A stretch of 33,610 nucleotides of DNA, from contig MUIA01000277.1 of NCBI GenBank assembly GCA_002084115.1, forward strand, positions 1-33,610, read 5' to 3'. Below are positions 1 through 7,714 of this stretch, piece after piece. The notes below the pieces were generated by a model, which did not search any database, was not told the DNA's origin, and saw nothing but the letters and a program-made list of their open reading frames with translations. Within the stretch, counting starts at the first letter, position 1. Every line of letters starts with the position of its first letter. The stretch is from Oceanospirillales bacterium LUC14_002_19_P2 (GTDB taxonomy: Bacteria; Pseudomonadota; Gammaproteobacteria; Pseudomonadales; Endozoicomonadaceae). Position numbers and translations under genes: made by a program.

Positions 1-1
1 G

Positions 2-112
2 GAAACCCTCTCCCTGAAACTGAAGGTCAATCATTTTCAGCTCAGGGCGAAGATTTACATGACCGCTCTGCGGGCATCATTCGAGCAGCTAAGGTTATTC
101 GTTACTGCGTAA
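2..112 (+). CDS. C-terminal end of an unidentified protein (partial)
   Basis: An open frame enters from the left edge and stops at TAA (110-112), giving about 36 residues rich in Leu, Lys and Arg and ending LRLFVTA. The pattern looks like the end of an amphipathic helix. In the Pseudomonas version of this neighbourhood a small hypothetical gene lies between topA and the next gene, so this could be the tail of that gene; this is inference from gene order. Frame 1 is also open to 117 but reads less like protein. Function unknown. Confidence 0.4.
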   Translation, partial: ETLSLKLKVNHFQLRAKIYMTALRASFEQLRLFVTA

Positions 113-120
113 CTTGAGTG

Positions 121-140
121 AGTCATTGAAGGCAATGACT
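121..140. other. Perfect 8-bp hairpin after the partial gene
   Basis: AGTCATTG, a 4-base loop AAGG, then CAATGACT. It lies 8 bases after the stop of the partial gene and has no T-run on either side, so it is not a classical intrinsic terminator. It may stabilise the 3' end of the upstream transcript. The rest of 113-251 shows nothing further I can support. Confidence 0.35.
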
Positions 141-251
141 GCCTGGGTTCGGTCGCAAATGGTTGAATGGTGATGGTCTGCGGCAGTATGCTTTGTCGAT
201 TAAGCACCAAGCCGACCATTCCTTAGCCGTACAATCAGGAATACAGTGTAG

Positions 252-485
252 ATGTCAGATGATTATGTGTTAGAGATTGTTGAGATTTCCGAGGGTGAGA
301 TTGTTTTAAGAACCCGTCATGATCACAACACGCTGTTGACCCTGAAGTTTTCCTCAGATGCACTGGATTATCTGGATAACCGCTACCTTGATGTTGCCAA
401 AGTGATGCTTAATGCCGGGATGCAAGCTGCAACCGGCTTCGATGAAGCAGGGGCTTCTCTGTTCATCGGGCGCAGGCTGCACTGA
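252..485 (+). CDS. Small conserved hypothetical protein
   Basis: A 77-residue acidic protein with a short beta-like start (YVLEIVEISEGEIVLRT), no signal peptide, no membrane segment and no cysteine. ATG at 252 is preceded by AGGA at 237-240, a rather long 11-base spacing. A small gene occupies the same place beside the sulA-lexA pair in Pseudomonas (PA3009, from memory), which supports it as a real conserved gene. Its last 23 bases overlap the end of the convergent sulA-like gene. I do not recognise a domain and assign no function. Confidence 0.6.
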   Translation: MSDDYVLEIVEISEGEIVLRTRHDHNTLLTLKFSSDALDYLDNRYLDVAKVMLNAGMQAATGFDEAGASLFIGRRLH

Positions 486-975
486 AAAATTCAGGTATTG
501 CTGGTTGCTGGGTGGTCGCTTTGCGACCTCGAATCGCCAGAGCATCCGATTTCCCCAAAATAGCGGCCTGTTCGAGTTTCTCAAGACCTTGCTCCGAGAG
601 ATCGTTTATCCAGGCGACAACCGTATGGCTGTTGCCGCTACTCAATGCGCGGCAGGCGAGGCTTAATGCCTGTTCCGATCTATCAGCTGTCAGCATGAGC
701 AGCTTGTTGGTATTCAGGTCGGTATTTTTCAGCCAGTGGCTGATCTCACCAGTAAAGACCGATGAGGCAATCAGGGTAAGCCAGCGGTCATCGTGGTTAC
801 GAGTCAGTTGCGACAGGATCGGCGTGATCAGGCAGATGCTGAGGCTGCTGAAGGCGGGGGCAATCACTTCATTGACGTGGCCATACAGACGATCCTGTTG
901 CGTTATGTCGGATGGCTGAGGGAGTCCGATTTCGTGGGGATGAAGCGTTTGCGGTTGAATCATCGAATACATCAT
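463..975 (-). CDS. sulA: SulA-like SOS cell-division inhibitor
   Basis: SulA binds FtsZ and blocks septation during the SOS response. The 170-residue product matches the usual SulA length (169 in E. coli). Its central stretch SLSICLITPILSQLTRNHDD followed by RWLTLIA resembles the SulA core, where a Leu-rich strand and helix precede an Arg-Trp-hydrophobic strand. I chose ATG at 975 because GGAG lies 6 bases upstream; a TTG at 987 would add four residues. The gene starts 62 bases after lexA on the same strand, so it probably shares the lexA promoter and LexA control, as in Pseudomonas. No separate LexA box was seen in the gap. The 3' end overlaps the convergent hypothetical gene by 23 bases. 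Confidence 0.78.
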   Translation of the reverse strand: MMYSMIQPQTLHPHEIGLPQPSDITQQDRLYGHVNEVIAPAFSSLSICLITPILSQLTRNHDDRWLTLIASSVFTGEISHWLKNTDLNTNKLLMLTADRSEQALSLACRALSSGNSHTVVAWINDLSEQGLEKLEQAAILGKSDALAIRGRKATTQQPAIPEFFSAACAR

Positions 976-1037
976 CAGTCTCTCCAAAATGCCTTGGTTT
1001 ATCTTGCTAAAACTGCTTTATTGATCATCCGTATGCC

Positions 1038-1643
1038 TTAGTGGCGAATAACTCCGACGCTCAGTCCTTCTATGGTGAGGGGGTCGGTTTTTAAATCGAT
1101 TTCTATGGTGTTGAACTCTTCGTTTTCAGGGTGAAGGAAGACTTTGGCGCCTTTCTTCTCAAACCTTTTCACTGTGACTTCATCGTCGATACGGGCTACG
1201 ACGATCTGGCCATTGTGAATATCAGATGTGCGATGGACTGCCAGCAGATCACCATCCATGATACCGATGTCTTTCATGCTCATACCTTTAACCCGCAGGA
1301 GGTAGTCGGCCTTTGGGTGGAAAAACTCCGGATTGACCTTGCAGTGGTCTTCAATGTGTTCCTGCGCAAGGATTGGCATGCCGGCTGCAACCTGGCCAAT
1401 AATGGGTAAGCCTTCTGCTTCATGTCTATTGTCATCGGGGATGCGGATTCCCCGGGACGCGCCGGAAATGATTTCAATGGCGCCTTTACGCGCCAGTGCG
1501 CGTAAGTGTTCTTCTGCCGCGTTCGGTGAGCGGAATCCCAGCTCTTTGGCAATTTCAGCGCGCGTCGGGGGAAAGCCTGTGACTTCGATATGGGATTTTA
1601 TGAGAGCCAGAATTTCTGCCTGACGGGGTGTGAGCTTTATCAT
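1038..1643 (-). CDS. lexA: LexA repressor, SOS regulator with self-cleavage
   Basis: LexA represses DNA-damage genes until RecA filaments trigger its self-cleavage. The 201-residue protein begins [15 protein letters not shown], typical of the winged-helix DNA-binding domain (about 1-70). The cleavage bond Ala87-Gly88 lies in QVAAGMP, and the catalytic dyad is Ser122 (KGMSM) and Lys159 (VTVKR), matching Ala84-Gly85/Ser119/Lys156 in E. coli with a +3 shift. ATG at 1643 is the family start. Two LexA boxes sit immediately upstream, so the gene is autoregulated. It is the first gene of a lexA-sulA operon and is divergent from psrA. Confidence 0.97.
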   Translation of the reverse strand: MIKLTPRQAEILALIKSHIEVTGFPPTRAEIAKELGFRSPNAAEEHLRALARKGAIEIISGASRGIRIPDDNRHEAEGLPIIGQVAAGMPILAQEHIEDHCKVNPEFFHPKADYLLRVKGMSMKDIGIMDGDLLAVHRTSDIHNGQIVVARIDDEVTVKRFEKKGAKVFLHPENEEFNTIEIDLKTDPLTIEGLSVGVIRH

Positions 1644-1656
1644 GGCGCTACCTATT

Positions 1657-1672
1657 CTGTCGTTATATACAG
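1657..1672 (-). promoter_or_regulatory. LexA (SOS) box 1
   Basis: CTGTCGTTATATACAG has the CTG-N10-CAG form of gammaproteobacterial LexA sites. It is 13 bases upstream of the lexA start codon and 19 bases from box 2 (start to start), so bound LexA dimers would lie on nearly the same DNA face. Confidence 0.9.
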
Positions 1673-1675
1673 TAA

Positions 1676-1691
1676 CTGTGATTATATACAG
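1676..1691 (-). promoter_or_regulatory. LexA (SOS) box 2 overlapping the lexA -10
   Basis: CTGTGATTATATACAG is the second CTG-N10-CAG site. On the minus strand it contains the TATAAT of the lexA promoter, so occupancy would directly block RNA polymerase. Confidence 0.9.
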
Positions 1692-1708
1692 TTGTTTTGT
1701 GGCTGCAA
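1681..1708 (-). promoter_or_regulatory. lexA-sulA promoter
   Basis: Reading the minus strand, TTGCAG (1708-1703), a 16-base spacer and TATAAT (1686-1681) form a good sigma-70 promoter. The -10 lies inside LexA box 2. The rest of the 247-base lexA-psrA gap carries the psrA operator described separately. Confidence 0.75.
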
Positions 1709-1820
1709 TAAAAAATGTATCGGTAGCTTGTAGTGATCAACAATTTTCTCAGGAAAAATAGTCTGGACAGTGATGATTTGTTGATTTGGTGTGTAATTTT
1801 CTTGTAATGATCTGAATTCC

Positions 1821-1846
1821 TTGACAAAAGGCTCTAGACATACGAT
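1821..1846 (+). promoter_or_regulatory. Possible psrA promoter
   Basis: TTGACA at 1821-1826 is a consensus -35. The best -10 is TACGAT at 1841-1846, but the 14-base spacer is short. The PsrA operator starts six bases after it, so a promoter here would be repressed by its own product. Confidence 0.4.
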
Positions 1847-1851
1847 CGTTT

Positions 1852-1865
1852 CAAACGATCGTTTG
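1852..1865 (+). promoter_or_regulatory. PsrA operator (perfect palindrome)
   Basis: CAAACGATCGTTTG is a perfect 14-base palindrome matching the published PsrA site form (G/C)AAAC-N2-4-GTTT(G/C). It lies 25 bases before the psrA ATG, which implies negative autoregulation. An ACGATCGTTT segment of it is repeated just upstream at 1842-1851, which could extend the binding region. Confidence 0.8.
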
Positions 1866-1890
1866 TTTCTTGCATAAAAAGAAAGATGTT

Positions 1891-2523
1891 ATGGCACAGT
1901 CAGAGACGGTAGATCGAATACTGGATGCCGCAGAATACCTGTTTGCAGAGAAGGGATTTGCGGAGACATCGCTACGGACAATCACCAGTAAGGCTGGCGT
2001 GAATCTTGCCGCTGTCAATTATCATTTTGGCTCAAAGAAGGCCTTGATACAGGCGGTGTTTACCCGCTTTCTGGATCCCTTCTGTTCCCGGTTGGCGGAA
2101 GAAGTCGCCAAAATTCCCAAAAACAAGGAACCTTCACTGGAAGAGTTGCTCCGTTTATTGGTTGATCAGATTCTTGCGACAAAGCCTCGCGGGGAGAAAG
2201 ATCTGGCGGTATTTATGCGGCTGCTGGCGTTGGCGTTCACTGAAACACAAGGACATTTACGGCGTTATTTGCAGGATATCTATGGTGACGTGCTTTCCGG
2301 CTATCTAAAGCTGGTTGTCGCAGCCTCGCCCGCATTGCCGCGTAATGAACTGTTCTGGCGAATCCACTTCATGATGGGAACCGTGATTTTCTCCATGTCG
2401 GGTTTTGAAGCCCTCAAGGCTATTGCTGACTATGAATATGGAGAAAAAGCAACCATTGAGCAAACCCTGCACCGGATGGAGCCTTTCCTCGCAGCAGCCA
2501 TGCGTGCCCAGCTAGATTCATAA
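1891..2523 (+). CDS. psrA: PsrA-type TetR regulator (fatty-acid responsive)
   Basis: PsrA is a TetR-family regulator that in Pseudomonas senses long-chain acyl molecules and controls fatty-acid oxidation and rpoS. The 210-residue protein starts MAQSETVDRILDAAEYLFAE, nearly the Pseudomonas PsrA N-terminus as I recall it. The helix-turn-helix lies at about residues 27-47 (TITSKAGVNLAAVNYHFGSK), followed by an all-helical ligand and dimer domain. I chose ATG at 1891; an in-frame TTG at 1870 would add seven residues and overlap less convincing upstream sequence. A perfect PsrA box precedes it. Downstream genes follow closely on the same strand. Whether fatty acids are the ligand here is inferred. 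Confidence 0.9.
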   Translation: MAQSETVDRILDAAEYLFAEKGFAETSLRTITSKAGVNLAAVNYHFGSKKALIQAVFTRFLDPFCSRLAEEVAKIPKNKEPSLEELLRLLVDQILATKPRGEKDLAVFMRLLALAFTETQGHLRRYLQDIYGDVLSGYLKLVVAASPALPRNELFWRIHFMMGTVIFSMSGFEALKAIADYEYGEKATIEQTLHRMEPFLAAAMRAQLDS

Positions 2524-2578
2524 GTCGTAACCGGTAATACTGTGATGGTTGGCCATTACTCGTATTCATCGGTTACCT

Positions 2579-3058
2579 ATGCATATCACCATTCATATTG
2601 CTTCTCAGGAACTTGTTCTTCATACCCCCGAGGGTAAGCGTGTGTATTCCATCTCTTCCGGCGCCAATGGGGTTGGCCAGGAGAATGGGAGTTATCAAAC
2701 ACCATTGGGGAAACACATTATCCGTGCGCGAATAGGTGAAGGGCTTCCCGAGAATGCAGTCCTGGTGGGACGTCGTTTCACGGGGGAAGTCTACAGTCCT
2801 GAATTACGGGGGCAGAATCCAGAACGCAGAGATTGGATCCTGACCCGTATTCTCTGGCTCAGTGGCCTTGAGCTTGGCTTTAACCGACACGGCAGCGTTG
2901 ATACCATGCGTCGGTATATTTATATTCACGGTTCACCGGATACCGCCGAAATGTATAAACCCGGTTCCCGTGGCTGCATTCGCATGCATAATCGCGATAT
3001 TCTTGATCTGTTTCCCCGGACTGTGCCGGGTATGTCCGTCACCATTCTTGAAAACTGA
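2579..3058 (+). CDS. YkuD-domain L,D-carboxypeptidase/transpeptidase without signal peptide
   Basis: This 159-residue protein is essentially one YkuD domain. His118 (YIHGSP) and Cys133 (SRGCIRM) form the catalytic motif. Members of this family act on tetra- or pentapeptide stems, as transpeptidases in the periplasm or as L,D-carboxypeptidases. There is no signal peptide or anchor from ATG 2579 (MHITIHIASQELVLH), nor from the alternative in-frame TTG at 2549. A cytoplasmic role is therefore likely, as for the Acinetobacter ElsL class of cell-wall-recycling carboxypeptidases. The neighbour 15 bases downstream is nagZ, another cytoplasmic recycling enzyme, which supports that reading. No clear ribosome-binding site decides between the two starts; ATG fits the domain edge better. 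Confidence 0.8.
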   Translation: MHITIHIASQELVLHTPEGKRVYSISSGANGVGQENGSYQTPLGKHIIRARIGEGLPENAVLVGRRFTGEVYSPELRGQNPERRDWILTRILWLSGLELGFNRHGSVDTMRRYIYIHGSPDTAEMYKPGSRGCIRMHNRDILDLFPRTVPGMSVTILEN

Positions 3059-3073
3059 TACTGGAGTATTCCC

Positions 3074-4108
3074 ATGACACAGGGCGTCCTGATGCTGGAC
3101 CTGAAAGGCCTTCATCCTGACAGTGTTGAAATTGACCGGTTGTCTAAGGCGTCAGTGGGGGGCGTGATTCTTTTTTCACGAAATTATCAGGATGCTGATC
3201 AGTTACGGCAACTGGTTGCTGCCATTCGGTCGGTCAGGCCGGATATACTGATAACAGTTGATCAGGAGGGGGGGAGAGTTCAGCGTTTTCGTGGAGAACC
3301 GTTCACGCGATTACCGCCAATGGGGGTGCTTGGCGACTTGTATCAGTCCGCTGATCCGCAGAGTGCGATTGATCTTGTCAGGGAGTGCGGCTGGCTTATG
3401 GCCAGTGAGGTTCGGGCTTTCGATATTGATCTTTCTCTCGCGCCGGTTCTGGATCTTGATCGGGGTTTGTCCCGTGCCATAGGGGATCGATCGTTCGGTG
3501 CCGTTCCTGAGTTTGTTATCCCGCTGGCGAGTGCATTTGTAGAAGGAATGCATGAGGTGGGGATGGCTGCCACGGGCAAACATTTTCCCGGACATGGCGG
3601 TGTTTCTGCAGATTCTCATATCGCTTTGCCCAGGGATACGCGTACGCTCGAGGAGCTTGAAGCTGATCTCAGTGTATTCAAGGCGATGATTGGACAAGGT
3701 GTTGAGGCAATGATGCCTGCCCACGTCGCCTTTACTGCCTTTGATAATGTACCTGCCGGATTTTCGCCTTACTGGCTGCAGCAAGTGTTACGGAACCAGC
3801 TTCGTTTTGAGGGGGTTGTCTTTAGTGATTGCCTCAATATGGCTGCCGCCAGCATCTCTGGTGGTTTTCCCGCCAGGGCCGAAGCCGCTCTCGACGCGGG
3901 TTGTGACATGATACTGGTCTGCAATAATCAGGATGGCGCACAGGAGGTGGTAGACTGGCTTGAAAGTGAGCCAAGAGAGGCTAGTTCACGGTTGTCCCGA
4001 TTGAGGGCAACTCAGGTAGTTGATTTAACTGTGTTGATGAATTCCGAGCGCCGAAAGGCCTGTCGGAAACGACTTGAGGCGCTGGTCGATGAAGGATTAT
4101 GGCGGTGA
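3074..4108 (+). CDS. nagZ: Beta-N-acetylhexosaminidase NagZ
   Basis: NagZ removes GlcNAc from anhydro-muropeptides in the cytoplasm during peptidoglycan recycling; its products act as inducers of AmpC beta-lactamase in species that have the AmpR system. The 344-residue glycoside hydrolase family 3 domain shows DQEGG (63-67), KHFPGHG (169-175), the Asp180/His182 acid-base dyad (DSH) and the nucleophile Asp252 in FSDCLNM. GGAG at 3062-3065 supports ATG 3074. The gene overlaps the following channel gene by 10 bases, so the two are probably translated together. Length and motifs are normal for the family. Confidence 0.96.
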   Translation: MTQGVLMLDLKGLHPDSVEIDRLSKASVGGVILFSRNYQDADQLRQLVAAIRSVRPDILITVDQEGGRVQRFRGEPFTRLPPMGVLGDLYQSADPQSAIDLVRECGWLMASEVRAFDIDLSLAPVLDLDRGLSRAIGDRSFGAVPEFVIPLASAFVEGMHEVGMAATGKHFPGHGGVSADSHIALPRDTRTLEELEADLSVFKAMIGQGVEAMMPAHVAFTAFDNVPAGFSPYWLQQVLRNQLRFEGVVFSDCLNMAAASISGGFPARAEAALDAGCDMILVCNNQDGAQEVVDWLESEPREASSRLSRLRATQVVDLTVLMNSERRKACRKRLEALVDEGLWR

Positions 4109-5232
4109 TTGATTATGAGGCTCTGTTTCGGTTCATACAGGATCGCGATGGCTGGATTTTTCATATCGGTTTAATTTTGCTGGCAACACTCGCTGCGCAT
4201 GGATTAATGCAGGTGGTGTTGAAACGGCTTGAGGCCGGTTTTGCCCGAACCACTACGCTGTGGGACGATGCGTTCATCCTTGCTTTGAGAACCCCAGTTT
4301 TACTCATTATCTGGGTGGCAGGTATCTCTTTTGCCGGGGATGTTGCCCAAAATGAGACCGGTGCTGCCATCTTCAAGGCGATTGATTCGATCAGGGATCT
4401 GATTGTCATTGTGGTTGTGAGCTGGTTCTGCATTCGCTTTATTCGTGAGGTGGAGCGGAAGATTCTATCGAATGCGTCCAGTACCCGGCATCTTGATGAA
4501 ACGACGGCTCAGGCGTTGAGCAAGCTACTGAAAGCCGTAGTGATCATTGCTGCTGTTCTGGTCGCCATGCAGACCCGCGGTTTTAGTATTTCCGGATTGC
4601 TGGCCTTTGGTGGGGTTGGCGGGTTGGCTGTAGGGTTTGCGGCAAAAGATATGCTCGCCAACTTCTTCGGCGGTTTCATGATTTATCTGGATAGACCGTT
4701 CAAGGTAGGGGATTGGATACGGTCTCCGGATAAGAATATCGAAGGTGTTGTTGAGTACATCGGCTGGCGTCAAACGCGTATACGAACATTCGATCAACGG
4801 CCACTCTACGTGCCCAATGCGACATTTAGCAGTATTTCAGTCGAAAACCCATCACGTATGCGTAACCGGAGAATCAATGAAGTCATCGGGATTCGCTATC
4901 GGGATGCACACTGTATTACTCAGATTCTGGACGATATCAGGGATTATCTGGCCAATAATCCTGAAATCGCCAAAGACAGAACATTGATGGTCAACTTTAC
5001 CCGTTTCGGCGGATCGTCCCTTGATTTCTTTATCTACTGTTTCACCAAAACGACCGACTGGGTCATGTTTGAACAGATCAAGGAAAATGTGTTGTTGAGA
5101 ATTATGACCATTATTCATTCGCACGGTGCCGATATTGCCTTTCCGACCACGACTCTGGATATTCCTGATCCTTTACCTATGAGTGTGCAGGCTGAAACGC
5201 CAGAAGAGCCTGTAGAAGGTGATGCATCATGA
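4099..5232 (+). CDS. MscS-family mechanosensitive channel
   Basis: A 377-residue inner-membrane protein with about five hydrophobic segments (roughly 19-40, 65-82, 98-116, 138-158, 165-186). The last is the Gly/Ala-rich pore helix GLLAFGGVGGLAVGFAAKDM followed by LANFFGGFMIY, the MscS signature. A beta domain (about 200-255) and an alpha/beta vestibule follow, with an acidic tail EETPEEPVEGDAS-like at the C-terminus. The extra N-terminal helices are like YnaI/YbdG-type members rather than the shorter MscS. Such channels release solutes on osmotic downshock. It overlaps nagZ by 10 bases and the next gene by 4 (ATGA), indicating one transcript. The exact subtype is not certain. Confidence 0.9.
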   Translation: MAVIDYEALFRFIQDRDGWIFHIGLILLATLAAHGLMQVVLKRLEAGFARTTTLWDDAFILALRTPVLLIIWVAGISFAGDVAQNETGAAIFKAIDSIRDLIVIVVVSWFCIRFIREVERKILSNASSTRHLDETTAQALSKLLKAVVIIAAVLVAMQTRGFSISGLLAFGGVGGLAVGFAAKDMLANFFGGFMIYLDRPFKVGDWIRSPDKNIEGVVEYIGWRQTRIRTFDQRPLYVPNATFSSISVENPSRMRNRRINEVIGIRYRDAHCITQILDDIRDYLANNPEIAKDRTLMVNFTRFGGSSLDFFIYCFTKTTDWVMFEQIKENVLLRIMTIIHSHGADIAFPTTTLDIPDPLPMSVQAETPEEPVEGDAS

Positions 5233-5963
5233 GTATGACAGCGATTATTGGTGGTACCGGATTCACAGATCTGGACGGGTTAAACATCCAGCGAGAGGAG
5301 ATTCTCGAAACATGCTGGGGTGCTGTGTCGGCACCGGTACTGATCGGGGACTTTCATGGTCATGAGGTGGTGTTTTTAGCCCGCCATGCACCGGATCACT
5401 CCCTGCCGCCACATAAGATTAATTACCGTGCCAATATTCAGGCGTTGAAGACTCTGGGTGTTAACCGGATTATTGCTGTCAATGCGGTTGGAGGAATAAC
5501 GGAAAGCATGGACAGCGGAGTTATCTGTATCCCTGACCAGATCATTGACTACACATCAAATCGTGAGCACACCTTTTTCAGTGATGACTTTGAGGTGACA
5601 AATCATATCGATTTCACCATGCCCTATGATGAAATGCTGCGGCAGTCATTGATTCAAGGAGCGATTAAGGCAAAGCTCGATGCCAAGCAGGGTGGGGTAT
5701 ATGGCTGTGTCAATGGGCCAAGACTTGAAACTGCAGCTGAAATCCTGCGGATGGAGCGAGATGGGTGTGATCTTACCGGTATGACAGGCATGCCTGAGGC
5801 CGCTTTAGCTCGAGAGTTTGGGCTGCCATATGCTTCGATCTGTCTTGTGGTGAATCGTGCAGCCGGTAAGGCGATCGGTGAGATCACTATCGATGCCATG
5901 CGTCAGGTACTGGTAGAAGGCATGCAGAAAGTCAGGCAGTTAATTGCGGCGTCACTAATTTAA
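5229..5963 (+). CDS. S-methyl-5'-thioinosine phosphorylase (MTIP)
   Basis: The product belongs to the PNP/MTAP family, which splits methylthio-nucleosides with phosphate. It starts MSMTAIIGGTGF (phosphate-binding glycine loop). The phosphate-binding RHAPDHSLPPHKINYRAN region lies near residues 52-69 and the substrate motif TGMTGMPEAALARE lies near 178-191. At 244 residues it is shorter than typical MTAP. Position after nagZ matches the Pseudomonas MTIP locus (PA3004), where methylthioadenosine is first deaminated and then phosphorolysed. The start overlaps the previous stop as ATGA; a second ATG lies at 5235. MTAP specificity cannot be excluded from sequence reading alone. Confidence 0.85.
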   Translation: MSMTAIIGGTGFTDLDGLNIQREEILETCWGAVSAPVLIGDFHGHEVVFLARHAPDHSLPPHKINYRANIQALKTLGVNRIIAVNAVGGITESMDSGVICIPDQIIDYTSNREHTFFSDDFEVTNHIDFTMPYDEMLRQSLIQGAIKAKLDAKQGGVYGCVNGPRLETAAEILRMERDGCDLTGMTGMPEAALAREFGLPYASICLVVNRAAGKAIGEITIDAMRQVLVEGMQKVRQLIAASLI

Positions 5964-6028
5964 ACCCGATAAATGCTTCTTTTGGCCATAAAAACAACGA
6001 ATTGACGAAAATTTGGCGGATTATCGAA

Positions 6029-6037
6029 TGCTATACT
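6029..6037 (+). promoter_or_regulatory. Extended -10 promoter for the partner-switching module
   Basis: TGCTATACT is an extended -10 (TG-n-TATACT) about 95 bases before the phosphatase start. TTGACG at 6002-6007 is 24 bases away, too far for a normal -35, but an extended -10 can act without one. A purine-rich AGGAGG at 6074-6079 lies in the leader without a well-placed start codon. Confidence 0.45.
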
Positions 6038-6131
6038 GACAGTGTTTTAATGCATTCTTGAATCTGCTGCTACAGGAGGTGGTGGCAGGTTTAATACCGG
6101 TAATAGCCAACATTCGGAGTCGGCGAAGTAT

Positions 6132-7325
6132 ATGGATATTCTGATTGCCGAAGATGCCAGGGATCAACGCCTCCTGTTGTCCACCTTCATACGCAAATTA
6201 GGCCATACCGCTCACGAAGCGGAGGATGGCCGTGAAGCGCTAGCCTGCCTTGAAAAGAACCCCCAGATTCGTGTTGTGATCAGTGACTGGATGATGCCGG
6301 AAATGGATGGCATTGAACTGTGCAAGGCGATCCGCGGTCAGGACTTGGGCCATTATGTGTACTTCATACTGCTGACAGGCAACCAGGATCATGATGCGGT
6401 TGTTCAGGGTATGAGTATTGGGGCAGATGATTTCCTGCATAAGCCGGTCAATTTTCGTGAGCTGGAAGCGCGTCTGAAGGCAGGGCTTCGTATCATTGAG
6501 CTTGAACGTAAGCTTGAGGAACGTAACGAAGAGCTGGCCAAGGCCTTTGAGACGATCAAGAAGGATCTTGAATCCGCTGCCAATACTCAGGCAGAGCTTC
6601 TGGTACAGCCGACGACTATTGATTCCGTCAGTTTTGACTGGTTTTTCAAGCCCAGCAAAATCATAGGCGGTGATATGTTCGGCTACTTTTCCCTTAGCGA
6701 TGAACATGTTGCGTTTTATCAGCTGGATGTTGCTGGGCACGGCATCCCATCGGCGCTGTTCTCGTTTACCCTAAATAACCTGATGGGGGATACCTCCAGC
6801 AAGACGTCCCTGCTCCGGGAAGAAACTGTTGATGCGCCATACTACCGCATACTGGAACCCCATGAAGTAGTGAGTCGCCTTAATGACCGTTTCCAGACGT
6901 CGGTTGAAAGTATGCTCTATTTCACCATGGTCTACGGTGTCATCCATACGCCAACCGGGAAGCTGACTATCAGCCATGCCGGGCATCCGCCGACCATGTG
7001 GATGCGGCCTGCGACCTGTGATGCGCATTTCGTCGATGGGGGAGGAGTACCTGTCGGCATGATCCCGGGCATGGCCTATGACACCCAGCAGATGCAGTTG
7101 TCAGCCGGTGACCGGTTATTCCTTTATTCTGATGGCATTATTGAATGCGAAAACAGCCAGGGGGAAATGTTCGGCAAAAACAAGCTGAAAACCCTGCTGA
7201 AAGAATCGCAGACTTTGCCGATGAAGGACATGATTGAGGCAGTTCAGAATCAGATCGAAGGGTGGCAGGGTAATGATCAGTTTGAGGACGATGTCACCTA
7301 TCTGGTGGTGGAATGGAAACCCTGA
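6132..7325 (+). CDS. Response regulator with PP2C (RsbU/SpoIIE-type) phosphatase output
   Basis: The 397-residue protein has a receiver domain (1-120) with Asp52 as phosphoacceptor (ISDWMMPEMDG), Thr82 and Lys104 (LHKP). A charged coiled coil follows (about 120-155), then a PP2C domain with the metal-binding motifs GGDMFGY (Asp181) and LDVAGHG (Asp199), ending in FEDDVTYLVVEW. In known partner-switching systems such phosphatases dephosphorylate a STAS antagonist, and exactly that gene follows 29 bases later. A sensor kinase would set the phosphorylation of Asp52; none is encoded nearby. The ribosome-binding site is modest (GGAG at 6116-6119). Confidence 0.92.
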   Translation: MDILIAEDARDQRLLLSTFIRKLGHTAHEAEDGREALACLEKNPQIRVVISDWMMPEMDGIELCKAIRGQDLGHYVYFILLTGNQDHDAVVQGMSIGADDFLHKPVNFRELEARLKAGLRIIELERKLEERNEELAKAFETIKKDLESAANTQAELLVQPTTIDSVSFDWFFKPSKIIGGDMFGYFSLSDEHVAFYQLDVAGHGIPSALFSFTLNNLMGDTSSKTSLLREETVDAPYYRILEPHEVVSRLNDRFQTSVESMLYFTMVYGVIHTPTGKLTISHAGHPPTMWMRPATCDAHFVDGGGVPVGMIPGMAYDTQQMQLSAGDRLFLYSDGIIECENSQGEMFGKNKLKTLLKESQTLPMKDMIEAVQNQIEGWQGNDQFEDDVTYLVVEWKP

Positions 7326-7354
7326 CGGAGAAGGGTCAAAAAAGGAGCGGGAGT

Positions 7355-7684
7355 ATGGGGTATAAAACCAGGCAGGAGGGCGATACAACCGTTGTCACGG
7401 TAGAGGAAAGTCGCCTGGACGCGAGCCTTGCCGGAGGGTTCAAGGATTTCATGGTCGATTTGATTGATGCCGGCAACATGAATTTTGTTATCGATATCTC
7501 AGGCGTCAGCTTTATGGATAGTAGTGGTCTTGGGGCCGTCGTAGCAGCGCTCAAGCAGGTGGGATCTAACGGCAGCGTTAAACTGGCCGGACCTCAGAAA
7601 GCGGTTAGTGATCTCTTTGACCTGACGTGCATGGATCGTATTTTTAAAATCTATGCTACTGTTGATGAAGCACTGAACGTATAA
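7355..7684 (+). CDS. STAS-domain anti-sigma factor antagonist
   Basis: A 109-residue single STAS domain (SpoIIAA/RsbV-like). The phosphorylation site is Ser56/Ser57 in FMDSSGLGAVVAALK, the standard place for regulatory serine phosphorylation. I start it at ATG 7355 because AAAGGAG (7341-7347) is 7 bases upstream; an in-frame ATG at 7313 inside the previous gene would add 14 residues unlike the family. It lies between a PP2C phosphatase and an RsbW-like kinase. Unphosphorylated antagonist would be expected to bind that kinase or another partner. Confidence 0.92.
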   Translation: MGYKTRQEGDTTVVTVEESRLDASLAGGFKDFMVDLIDAGNMNFVIDISGVSFMDSSGLGAVVAALKQVGSNGSVKLAGPQKAVSDLFDLTCMDRIFKIYATVDEALNV

Positions 7685-7714
7685 GTATTAAAACAAGAGA
7701 AAAGGCAGGTTTGC

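Noticed and set aside
512-919. Plus-strand open frame opposite sulA
   Set aside because: No ribosome-binding site and no protein-like pattern; the minus-strand SulA-like protein explains the region.
6002-6037. TTGACG and TATACT as a -35/-10 pair
   Set aside because: The spacer is 24 bases; only the extended -10 was kept.
6082-6144. Leader peptide with GTG start behind AGGAGG before the phosphatase gene
   Set aside because: The AGGAGG is only two bases from the GTG, too close for normal initiation, and the 20-codon frame has no other support.
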